Positions 31,836 through 39,333 of a stretch of DNA of 64,000 nt are shown piece by piece. A program made the translations under genes and the position numbers. Below the pieces are notes generated by a model. The model searched no databases. It was not told where the DNA came from and was given only the letters and a program-made list of their open reading frames with translations. The first letter of the stretch is position 1, and each line of letters starts with the position of its first letter. The DNA comes from an uncultured Ruminococcus sp. (lineage in GTDB: Bacteria; Bacillota; Clostridia; Oscillospirales; Ruminococcaceae): positions 1-64,000 of the forward strand of contig UQPZ01000008.1 in assembly GCA_900543145.1 (NCBI GenBank), given 5' to 3'.

Positions 31836-34685
31836 TTAAGAGGTTTTGTCGGTTTTGCTGTCTCCTGTCAGCGGCTTTGCCGTTCCCGAGTCTGTCTGTA
31901 CGGCTTCAGCCTCAGTACCTGACTGCGGCTTTTCAAAGAACCTTTTGACAAGTCTGCCGTTCTTGTATTCAAATAAGAATATGAGAACTATTATCAGCAG
32001 TCCGCAGACGGATATTATTACTGCGGCGGTAAAATAGTTAGGGGAGAACTCCATAGTTATAACGTTTTCGCCCTTTTCAAGAGGTATCGTAATAAGCGAA
32101 TCAAGCGATTTCTCGGTTTTTACCTCTTTTCCGTTTACCTTTACTATCCAGCCGTTTTCGTCAGGTACGGTCGTAAACAGCACCTCTCCGTCGTTTTCGG
32201 CTGTACAGCTGCCTTCAACATAGGTATCCTCATGCTTCGTTACGTTCCATACCTTTTTCTGAAGCTGTGTATCTGCGGCCTGAAACGCTTCCATATCAAA
32301 GGAATAGAACAGAGCGTCCGACCAGAAGGCCTCATTATCGTCATTTGCAACAGTAATACGGATACGGATATCTTCGTCTCGGTAAAACTTTCCAAGATTG
32401 AGTATCGAATAGTTATCGCCTACAAAGAACTGTCCGGCGTATTCCATTGCAGAGGTACCTTTAAGATAGTCCTCCTCTTTCTGTATCCAGATATTGCAGT
32501 TTCTTTCGTACTTGGTCGGCAGGTACATATAGAGGTTTGAATCCTTGTCCATTCTGACTACATAGTCTATATGACACTCCGCTATACTCTGATCGGCAGG
32601 ATAATACTTGGTATGTCCGTCCGCAAGGCTTGACGTAAGCATATTTTCGGTTTCCGAATTATGAGGCATAAGCCTTGTAAAGAACTTTGTATCTGAGGTC
32701 TGCGAAAGAAGCGCATTGAATACGTTGTTCTGATTTTCAAACGGATCGCTTTCTATAAGCTGAACATCGCTGATTTTTGAAGATGAAACGACTCCAAGTC
32801 CCAGCGCATAGGGATTCTTATAGAATTTGTATTTAGCCTCCTGCTCCTCAATATGAGTGGCAAGCTTATAGTCCTCCGGAACCTTTGTCCTCTGATCCGA
32901 ATAATCCGAGCCGCCGTCGTAATCCTCCTTATCCATAAGATAGCGTATTCCGAAAAGCGCGTCTGTAAGATAGGTAGATCCGTCGTATTTGGTATAATGA
33001 CCGCCGTAAGCGTAACCAAGCTTCTGCAGCATTTTAAGCGCAGGCGAATTCATCGTAGAACTGGAATGTGAAATTCCGTAATAGCCCGTTCCAATAGGGT
33101 CGTTTACAGTTCTGTGGAACGCCGCCTCCATACGGTAAAACGGCGAACCGTCAAAGGTCCTGATATGCTTTACAGCGTCCCTTGTATCGCTCATATACGG
33201 CTCATAGGAGGTATACTTGCTGTAGGCAACGTCAACGTCTATCTTATGCAGCGTATCCATTGTATTCGCAAGCATTTCAAGTCCTACAAGCATACAGAGG
33301 ATCACACTTACCGCCCTGGAGGTCTTATATTTCCTATAAAGATAAAGCATAGCGAAATATACCGACAGAGCTATGATCGAAAACCAGATACCCTGAATAA
33401 CTCCCTTTGTTTCGCCGTTTTCCGTTCTTCCCTCAAATATCTGAAAATGAGCATAATTTTCCCTCTCACACCAGAACAGGAAAACCATAAGCCCGAAGAA
33501 AACTCCGCCTATTTCCTTTGCGGTTATTCCGTCAAGATTTTCAAAGGCTCTGTACGCCATTAAGAGCAGGATAAACGAAAATGCGAACGAATATCTGTAC
33601 GGCAGCCAGTTAGGCACCTGAAAACCGTGCCATGCCGTATCTATAGGAACGATATACATACTTACAAAGAGTACCAGCAAAAGCAGACCCTTTGAAACCT
33701 TTTCCTTTATTCCTAGCTTTGAATTCATAAAGAAAAGCGGAACGAGCAGCAGAACCGCAGAGCCGCAGAAGATCATCGGCAGTCCTTCGGGATAAACCGT
33801 ATCATAGCTCATTGGGAAAAGCTTTGTTATAAACGTAAGAAAATCAAACTGAGTCGCAAGAGAAAAATCCGGTGTGGAAAATTCAAGCTTTCCCAGCTTC
33901 AGCGAATTATACACAGGAACAAGAACTACGCACGCCGCCATTACCGCCGTTACAGCGCAGGCTCCGAACTGTACTATTCTCTTGACAATATGCTTCGGGA
34001 GTATACGCCCCTCGTGTGAAAGACAGTAATATACAAAGTAGCAGAATGTGAAAAAGCCCACCATATATCCGATATAAAAATGAGCGATAAACATAAGCGC
34101 AAGAGGGATTATAAGCGGAAGCATCCTGCCTTCGTCCACCAGCCTGTGAACTCCCCAGCAGATAAGCGGAAGGTAAATAAGTCCGTCAAGCCACATAGGG
34201 TCCATAAGCTGAACCGTCATATAAGCCATAAGCGCATAGCACAGCGAGAAAACTATCAGAGAAGTATTTTTAGGCTTTCCGGTTTTTCGCAGAAAGAACG
34301 CAAAAGTTACCGCCGCCGCACCTATTTTGGCGAGCTGCATAAGCTCGATAGCTCCGCACATAGCCGTTCTCGGCAGCAGACAGATTATAAGCATGAACGG
34401 ACTTGCGAGATAATACGCAAATATACCGAACATTTCTCCCGAAAGATTCCTTGACCAATCGTAAACAAGGCTTCCGTCGCCCCAGAACGCATCTCTGAAC
34501 GCCTCATAGTAATAAACGTACTGACCGTTGAGATCAAGCACCAGAACGGAATTATCGCCGTAAGGATGAACCCCGAACAGAGCATAGGCAATATACATTA
34601 TCAGCGCAGGCACAGCGAAAACCAGAAGGTATATTCCCTTGCTTTTCAACAGGCTTCTGATCACTTCAGTATTCCGACTCTTCAC
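31836..34685 (-). CDS. yfhO: YfhO-family membrane glycosyltransferase
   Basis: A 949-residue polytopic protein. About a dozen membrane helices fill the first 480 residues, then a large extracytoplasmic domain (about 490-880) and one last helix (about 895-917). The conserved N-terminal stretch HPYGDNSVLVLDLNGQYVYYYEAFRDAFWG, with an Asp-rich first loop, is characteristic of YfhO, a GT-C-like enzyme. In Bacillus subtilis, YfhO works with CsbB to put GlcNAc on lipoteichoic acid (family knowledge). Here the GtrB/CsbB-like gene is 21 bp upstream, which supports the same division of labour. The start is GTG 34685 with AAGGAG 7 nt upstream. Confidence 0.88.
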   Translation of the reverse strand: MKSRNTEVIRSLLKSKGIYLLVFAVPALIMYIAYALFGVHPYGDNSVLVLDLNGQYVYYYEAFRDAFWGDGSLVYDWSRNLSGEMFGIFAYYLASPFMLIICLLPRTAMCGAIELMQLAKIGAAAVTFAFFLRKTGKPKNTSLIVFSLCYALMAYMTVQLMDPMWLDGLIYLPLICWGVHRLVDEGRMLPLIIPLALMFIAHFYIGYMVGFFTFCYFVYYCLSHEGRILPKHIVKRIVQFGACAVTAVMAACVVLVPVYNSLKLGKLEFSTPDFSLATQFDFLTFITKLFPMSYDTVYPEGLPMIFCGSAVLLLVPLFFMNSKLGIKEKVSKGLLLLVLFVSMYIVPIDTAWHGFQVPNWLPYRYSFAFSFILLLMAYRAFENLDGITAKEIGGVFFGLMVFLFWCERENYAHFQIFEGRTENGETKGVIQGIWFSIIALSVYFAMLYLYRKYKTSRAVSVILCMLVGLEMLANTMDTLHKIDVDVAYSKYTSYEPYMSDTRDAVKHIRTFDGSPFYRMEAAFHRTVNDPIGTGYYGISHSSSTMNSPALKMLQKLGYAYGGHYTKYDGSTYLTDALFGIRYLMDKEDYDGGSDYSDQRTKVPEDYKLATHIEEQEAKYKFYKNPYALGLGVVSSSKISDVQLIESDPFENQNNVFNALLSQTSDTKFFTRLMPHNSETENMLTSSLADGHTKYYPADQSIAECHIDYVVRMDKDSNLYMYLPTKYERNCNIWIQKEEDYLKGTSAMEYAGQFFVGDNYSILNLGKFYRDEDIRIRITVANDDNEAFWSDALFYSFDMEAFQAADTQLQKKVWNVTKHEDTYVEGSCTAENDGEVLFTTVPDENGWIVKVNGKEVKTEKSLDSLITIPLEKGENVITMEFSPNYFTAAVIISVCGLLIIVLIFLFEYKNGRLVKRFFEKPQSGTEAEAVQTDSGTAKPLTGDSKTDKTS

Positions 34686-34706
34686 AGACTTGCTCCTTTT
34701 CAGAAT

Positions 34707-35636
34707 TTATTTACTATCGTTCTTTTTTACTATATCCCTTATTATATACCTGGGTCTGCTTTTTATTTCCTCGTATATTTTTGACAGATAGAAGCCGATA
34801 ACTCCCAGACTGAACATTATTATGCTGGAGGTAAGCAGCTGAAGGATTATAACAGTAGAAAATCCCGCTGCGGAGTTTCCCCATATTTTATTGTACAGAG
34901 TATTTACCCCGAGTATTACCGAAATAATAAACGTAATTATTCCGCATACCGTAACTATTTGCAGCGGAGCGGAGGTAAAGGAGGTTATATTATTTACCGC
35001 ATACTTTATAAGCGATTTTGCCGACCACTTCGACTCTCCCTCCGCCCTCTCAGCGACCTCAAAATAGACCTTTTCGGTCTTGAAGCCCACCCAGCTGGAC
35101 ATTGCCCTGAAAAATGTCAGACGCTCAGGCATTCTGTTCAGAGCGTCAACTACCTTTCTGTCCAGCAGTTTGAAATCAGACGCCGCTTCCATATCAAGTC
35201 CGGACGATCTATTGATTATTTTATAGAAAAACAGGCTCATTCCCTTATATATAGGATTTTCTTTTCCGCGGCTCTTTTTTCTGCCCTCAACTATATCAAC
35301 GTCGTTATTTTTCCAGATCCTGTACATATCTGCTATAACCTCGGGAGGGTGCTGAAGATCGCAGTCCATAAGCACGCAGGCGTCGCCGGAGGCTACCTCC
35401 AGACCTGCAAATATAGCGCTTTCCTTACCGAAATTCCTGCTAAAATTAACGGCGACTATATTCTCTCTGCTTTTTGCCATAGCGGATATTTTATCCCAGG
35501 TCTTATCACTCGAGCCGTCGTTAACAAAGATAAGCTCGAACTCTATCCCGTTTTTTTCTAATATCCCGGAAACGACGCGGGCGGTATTTTCCACGTTTCC
35601 CTCTTCGTTATAGCTCGGAATTACAATTGACAGCAA
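34707..35636 (-). CDS. csbB: GT2 polyprenyl-phosphate glycosyltransferase (CsbB/GtrB-like)
   Basis: A 309-residue protein. The GT-A domain (about 1-225) shows LSIVIPSYNEEGNV, FVNDGSSDKTWDKI, NFSRNFGKESAIFAGLEVA and the metal-binding MDCDLQHPPEVI. Two C-terminal membrane helices (about 228-250 and 262-288) match GtrB, DpmI and CsbB. It should load a sugar onto undecaprenyl phosphate on the inner face for use by YfhO outside. The start is TTG 35636 with AGGAG 9 nt upstream. A possible weak promoter (TTGTGC, 16 nt, TATAGT) lies upstream, beyond a weak hairpin (GGACG/CGTCC, 35692-35711) that may end the PspA transcript. Confidence 0.88.
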   Translation of the reverse strand: MLSIVIPSYNEEGNVENTARVVSGILEKNGIEFELIFVNDGSSDKTWDKISAMAKSRENIVAVNFSRNFGKESAIFAGLEVASGDACVLMDCDLQHPPEVIADMYRIWKNNDVDIVEGRKKSRGKENPIYKGMSLFFYKIINRSSGLDMEAASDFKLLDRKVVDALNRMPERLTFFRAMSSWVGFKTEKVYFEVAERAEGESKWSAKSLIKYAVNNITSFTSAPLQIVTVCGIITFIISVILGVNTLYNKIWGNSAAGFSTVIILQLLTSSIIMFSLGVIGFYLSKIYEEIKSRPRYIIRDIVKKNDSK

Positions 35637-35751
35637 TTTTGCCAGCTCCTTTTTATTTTCACACTATATACGCCGTTTAAAACAGCACAAGGGACGCCAT
35701 AAATGACGTCCTCTTACATCTTATAATTTATGTATCATGATCCTATTACTC

Positions 35752-36417
35752 TTACTGCTGACCCATTTCAGCCATAAGCCTTGCAAGCTCAGCGTCTACA
35801 GCGGCGTTGGTTTCAAGTTTATCAAACTGATCGTCGGCAGCCGAGGTTCCGGCAAGCTCGCTGAACGCTTCAGCCTTTGCTTCCTTTTCGGATATCTTCT
35901 GCTCCATCTTATCAAGCTTTCCGAATGCGCTTGATGAATCAACATTGCCCATGGATTTAGCTATATTGCTCTGAGCGTCAGCCATTTTTGAACGGGCAAT
36001 AAGCATAGACTGACGGCTTCTCGCCTCTTCAAGCTTTGATTTAAGCGCTTCTACCTGAGTCTTTATAGTATTGACCTGAGTTTCAGCCTGATTATTCATT
36101 TCGGTATACTGCATTATCTGCTTATCTGCAAGCACCTTTTTGGAAAGCGCCTGCTTGGCAAGCTCCTGATTTCCCGCCTGAAGCGCCGCCTTAGCCTTGG
36201 ATTCCCACGAAGCCGACTCAGCGGAAGCCTTATCAAGACTCTTCTTGATCTGCTTCTGCGACGCCATAGCCTGTCCCAAAGCGTTTATGCTCTTTTCAAG
36301 CTCCTCCTCCATATCGGCTATTATCTGCTTTACCATTTTCTCCGGATCCTCGGCTCTGTCAAGCAGATCGTTGATATTAGCCTTTATAAGATCTCCTATT
36401 CTCTGAAAAATTGCCAT
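35752..36417 (-). CDS. PspA/IM30 family envelope-stress protein
   Basis: A 221-residue, almost wholly helical protein that assembles on the inner face of the membrane under envelope stress (PspA, LiaH, Vipp1 family). The start MAIFQRIGDLIKANINDLLDRAEDPEKM is the family signature with its amphipathic first helix. Long coiled coils span about 25-190. RBS GGAGG lies 7-8 nt before the ATG. Two small membrane-protein genes upstream, with gaps of 38 and 30 bp, probably share its transcript, much as LiaI/LiaF-type proteins accompany LiaH. No LiaRS pair is adjacent. Confidence 0.9.
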   Translation of the reverse strand: MAIFQRIGDLIKANINDLLDRAEDPEKMVKQIIADMEEELEKSINALGQAMASQKQIKKSLDKASAESASWESKAKAALQAGNQELAKQALSKKVLADKQIMQYTEMNNQAETQVNTIKTQVEALKSKLEEARSRQSMLIARSKMADAQSNIAKSMGNVDSSSAFGKLDKMEQKISEKEAKAEAFSELAGTSAADDQFDKLETNAAVDAELARLMAEMGQQ

Positions 36418-36447
36418 TGCAGTGTCCTCCTAAAAATTAATTATTTT

Positions 36448-37044
36448 TTATTTATCCGACAGTTCAGAACCGCCGGAATGCTTATTATTGAAATCCATTC
36501 TCGCCTTATTGAATGTCCACACAGCAGACACAGCGAAAATATATGTTATTATCTTTGTAACAGTCATCATTACTCCCGAGAAATCGGCTATTGCAGAAAC
36601 AGGAACCGCCCTGTTGAGAATATCGAACAATATATTGGCTCCTGTAAAAAAGGCAAGCTTCTGCCAGTTGGAATAAAGCCTTGAGAGATTCGATACGTCG
36701 TTCACCAGATAATTATTATTCATAAGAAGCTTTATCAAGCTCCCTGTAAATACAAACACCGCCACAGCCGATGCAGCCCCCGCAGTAACGCTTACCGCGC
36801 TGAAAACCGCTCCTCCTGCTGCGGAAAGCCTGAATACCGCCGCCGTCAGGCAGGACGCAGTACATATTCCCAGCGGAATATACGCCCGCTTTTTCATAAC
36901 CGCAAAATTTTTAGAAAAATCGGATATCTCCGATATTCCTCCCAGCATAAAAAGCATTCCAACAAGCTTAAGTATATAATTCAGGACCCAGCCGAAATTA
37001 AGCTGTACCGCTAAAAAAGCATATCCTAATGTAAAAAAATTCAT
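36448..37044 (-). CDS. Membrane protein of unknown function, PspA operon
   Basis: A 198-residue protein with five or six predicted membrane helices and no family I recognise. Residues about 1-35 and 55-110 are very hydrophobic, and the polar C-terminus (MDFNNKHSGGSELSDK) is cytosolic. ATG 37044 has GGGAGCGG about 10 nt upstream. Its position between another small membrane protein gene and pspA suggests that it helps place or sense PspA at the membrane; this is inference. Confidence 0.65.
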   Translation of the reverse strand: MNFFTLGYAFLAVQLNFGWVLNYILKLVGMLFMLGGISEISDFSKNFAVMKKRAYIPLGICTASCLTAAVFRLSAAGGAVFSAVSVTAGAASAVAVFVFTGSLIKLLMNNNYLVNDVSNLSRLYSNWQKLAFFTGANILFDILNRAVPVSAIADFSGVMMTVTKIITYIFAVSAVWTFNKARMDFNNKHSGGSELSDK

Positions 37045-37082
37045 ATTAAAATTTCCGCTCCCGCCGCCGAATCATACAGCGT

Positions 37083-37559
37083 CTACCTCTTTCTGAAAAG
37101 CGTTTTTATCAGCAGAGCCGCACCTGCCGCCGTCATTGAAAACATAATTATATAAACGTATAGAGAGCTTCTTACGGCATGAAACTCAAGCGAAGTGAGC
37201 AAAGATATAAGAATAACCAGAAGTCCCAGACAGCAGACTATACCGCCTATTATCTTTCTGTCGAGAAAAAAGAGCAGACCTATACCTACCAGAAGAGGTA
37301 TAAGCATAGTTCCCGTCGGCAGACGCATACCGAACATACTCCAGTAACCGCCGCCCCATGTACTTGAAACAGTAAATGAATTAAGTATCCAGAAAACTCC
37401 GCCGCCGAACAAAAGAAAACCCATAAAAAACTGAAGCAGCTCGCGGTCGGACGAACCCTTTGAATTTCCCTTGTGTATGCAGCTGTGATATTCTTCTGTT
37501 TTCTGCCCGGCTTTTATCTCAGCCTCAAGCTTTTTCAGCTTCTTATCCGTATCAGCCAT
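37083..37559 (-). CDS. Membrane protein of unknown function, start of PspA operon
   Basis: A 158-residue protein. A charged N-terminus (MADTDKKLKKLEAEIKAG) is followed by four hydrophobic segments (about 42-60, 78-95, 98-118, 128-150). ATG 37559 is preferred because GGGGGAAG precedes it at 8 nt; the longer frame to 37619 overlaps the promoter. The Gly/Trp-rich loop between the first helices (SSTWGGGYWSMFG) is unusual. It is the first gene of a three-gene transcript that ends with pspA, and in place and size it resembles LiaI-type membrane anchors, without clear sequence proof. Confidence 0.65.
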   Translation of the reverse strand: MADTDKKLKKLEAEIKAGQKTEEYHSCIHKGNSKGSSDRELLQFFMGFLLFGGGVFWILNSFTVSSTWGGGYWSMFGMRLPTGTMLIPLLVGIGLLFFLDRKIIGGIVCCLGLLVILISLLTSLEFHAVRSSLYVYIIMFSMTAAGAALLIKTLFRKR

Positions 37560-37607
37560 TAAGCGCTTCCCCCTTTTATCTTTCCCCTTTAACTTTGCTG
37601 TAAGTAA

Positions 37608-37636
37608 ATTATAGTACATTTAGCCGCCGCTGTCAA
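37608..37636 (-). promoter_or_regulatory. SigA-type promoter of the PspA operon
   Basis: Minus strand: TTGACA (37636-37631), 17-nt spacer, TATAAT (37613-37608): full consensus. Confidence 0.88.
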
Positions 37637-37732
37637 TGTTTTTTGCCTGTTTTCACTGAATTTTTGCTTTTAAAAATGCGTACAGCCGAGCTTGTCCTAA
37701 TGCTTTACAGAATCTTACATTTAAAATCAGAC

Positions 37733-37759
37733 AAAAAAACTCCCGCCAAAAAGCGGGAG
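37733..37759 (-). terminator. Terminator of a minus-strand transcript
   Basis: CTCCCGC (37740-37746) and GCGGGAG (37753-37759) form a perfect stem; on the minus strand TTTTTTT follows. It means that something upstream, around 37775-37960, is transcribed. Confidence 0.8.
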
Positions 37760-37774
37760 CCAAAAAATAAAAAA

Positions 37775-38041
37775 TTATAGGGGAGAAGCCAGTAGAAATT
37801 TCTTCCTACTGAACTGTATATATGAAGGCTTGGGGTAAAAGCCAACATACCATGAATAAACGCCGTCTTTCGGCAGATAATCAAAGGAACCGCTGATGTG
37901 AACCGTTGTCCTTCGACGTATATATAATACCCAACTAATGTGATATGCGTGTGAAAACTTATTGTATTTAGTATGAAATTTATTGAACTTTTTTTTAAGA
38001 TGTGATATACTGAAAATACGCCGAAAATCGGCAGAACTCAT
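37775..38041 (-). CDS. Doubtful small ORF or gene remnant
   Basis: The frame is 88 codons, but no ribosome site fits a start codon, and its first part overlaps the rsmE promoter on the other strand. The last 45 residues (SGSFDYLPKDGVYSWYVGFYP...) look like a beta-strand-rich fragment of a secreted protein. A clean terminator follows at 37733-37759, so a short minus-strand RNA is likely even if this peptide is not made. The RNA can also form hairpins (CAGTAG/CTACTG, 37790-37811). Confidence 0.28.
   Translation of the reverse strand: MSSADFRRIFSISHLKKKFNKFHTKYNKFSHAYHISWVLYIRRRTTVHISGSFDYLPKDGVYSWYVGFYPKPSYIQFSRKKFLLASPL
37983..38011 (+). promoter_or_regulatory. SigA-type promoter of rsmE
   Basis: TTGAAC (37983-37988), 17-nt spacer, TATACT (38006-38011). 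Confidence 0.75.
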
Positions 38042-38056
38042 ACGGAGGATAATAAG

Positions 38057-38776
38057 ATGCCGCGTTTTTTTATCAGTGAACCCGATGGCTCAGAGGCCGT
38101 AATTACCGGCGCCGATGCAATTCATATAGGAAGAAGTCTGAGAATGAAGCCGGGGGAGCAGCTTATTCTGTGCAGCAACGGAACAGAGTACATATCTGTG
38201 ATCAAGGAAATATCAGACAGCGCTGTGATCTGTAATATTATCGAAGCACAGCCGTCGCTTGCCGAACCGGACATTCAGCTTCACCTGTTTCAGGCTCTGC
38301 CTAAATCCGATAAAATGGATCTTATCATACAAAAAGCAGTTGAGCTAGGGGTTTATCGGATCTATCCCGTTCTGACGGAAAGATGTGTATCCCGCCCTGA
38401 CAGAAAAAGCTCGGAAAGGAAGCGCCAGCGGTGGCAGAAGATCGCTTTGGAGGCGGCAAAGCAATGCGGCAGAGGTATAATCCCGCAGATAGCGGAAATA
38501 ATAACCTTTGACGAATGCATAACAAGGCTTGCCGAGCTTGACGTTTCGCTTATGTGCTATGAAAAAGGCGGCGTTCCGCTCAGGTCAGTTGATTTCTGCT
38601 CCTGCAAAAGCGCAGGACTTCTTATCGGAAGCGAAGGCGGCTTTGAACAAAGCGAAGCAAAGAAGGCGGAGATCTGCGGAATAACCCATGCAACATTGGG
38701 AAACCGCATATTAAGATGTGAGACCGCGCCTCTTGCTGCTATAAGTATTATAATGTCGATAACGGGAAATATGTAA
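38057..38776 (+). CDS. rsmE: 16S rRNA (uracil-1498-N3)-methyltransferase RsmE
   Basis: A 239-residue SPOUT-fold enzyme that methylates U1498 of 16S rRNA with S-adenosylmethionine. The N-terminal PUA-like domain (HIGRSLRMKPGEQLILC) is followed by the knotted C-terminal domain with QALPKSDKMDLIIQKAVELG, LIGSEGGFEQSEA and LGNRILRCETAPLAAI, all family signatures. The length is normal. ATG 38057 has CGGAGG about 9 nt upstream. Often prmA lies beside rsmE, but here it stands alone with its own promoter. Confidence 0.95.
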   Translation: MPRFFISEPDGSEAVITGADAIHIGRSLRMKPGEQLILCSNGTEYISVIKEISDSAVICNIIEAQPSLAEPDIQLHLFQALPKSDKMDLIIQKAVELGVYRIYPVLTERCVSRPDRKSSERKRQRWQKIALEAAKQCGRGIIPQIAEIITFDECITRLAELDVSLMCYEKGGVPLRSVDFCSCKSAGLLIGSEGGFEQSEAKKAEICGITHATLGNRILRCETAPLAAISIIMSITGNM

Positions 38777-38846
38777 ATACAGTCAGTGGCTATTTGTCAA
38801 TTATGCACAAAAAAACAAACTTATTTTTTTATTTTTTGAAAAATAC

Positions 38847-38875
38847 TTGATTATTAATACAGTCTGTGGTATAAT
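38847..38875 (+). promoter_or_regulatory. SigA-type promoter of the small Cys-cluster protein gene
   Basis: TTGATT (38847-38852), 17-nt spacer, TATAAT (38870-38875). The leader holds a GATACG/CGTATC inverted repeat. Confidence 0.8.
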
Positions 38876-38946
38876 ATCTGTAAGCTGATACGATATAAGA
38901 GGCTGTAAGGCTGCGTATCGGAATGAAATTAAAGGAGTGTTTGAAC

Positions 38947-39225
38947 ATGGGTAACGGATTAAAAATATTTGCCGCTCTCGGAGCTGTCGCTGCCGGCGCT
39001 GCTGCAATTTTTGCATTAAAAAAACGTAAGGAGCTTCAGGATTACGATTACGAAGAGCTGGACGATGATTTTGATGACTGCTGCTGCGGTTGTGACGAAT
39101 GTGAGTCTGATGAAGAAGCGGAATCAGAAGAAGCCTCCGAGGATACGCCTTCCGATGATACTACCGGGGACGTTGAAGCTGACCTTGACAGCGTAGAAGA
39201 GCCTGTTGAGGACGTTGATAAATAA
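38947..39225 (+). CDS. Small membrane protein with Cys cluster and acidic tail
   Basis: A 92-residue protein. One Ala-rich membrane helix (about 5-24) is followed by basic residues KKRK, which puts the C-terminus in the cytosol. Then comes a Tyr/Asp stretch, a Cys cluster CCCGCDEC (about 46-53) and a tail made almost wholly of Glu, Asp, Ser and Thr. The cluster could bind a metal ion. ATG 38947 has AAAGGAG 9 nt upstream. No family is recognised. It is monocistronic, with a promoter and a terminator. Confidence 0.7.
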   Translation: MGNGLKIFAALGAVAAGAAAIFALKKRKELQDYDYEELDDDFDDCCCGCDECESDEEAESEEASEDTPSDDTTGDVEADLDSVEEPVEDVDK

Positions 39226-39260
39226 AGTCAAATCGGATCTTTCATTCTGAAACTGAAAAA

Positions 39261-39291
39261 AGAGACTGCTTTAGTGCGGTCTCTTTTTTTG
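39261..39291 (+). terminator. Terminator of the Cys-cluster protein gene
   Basis: AGAGACTGC (39261-39269) pairs with GCGGTCTCT (39276-39284) with one mismatch, then TTTTTTT. Confidence 0.85.
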
Positions 39292-39295
39292 CATT

Positions 39296-39327
39296 AAAAA
39301 GCAGCTCCGTATAGCTTCGGAACTGCT
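39296..39327 (-). terminator. Terminator of the beta-helix protein gene
   Basis: Minus strand: AGCAGTTCCG (39327-39318) pairs with CGGAGCTGCT (39309-39300), one mismatch, then TTTT. It is back to back with the previous terminator. Confidence 0.8.
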
Positions 39328-39333
39328 TGGAAC

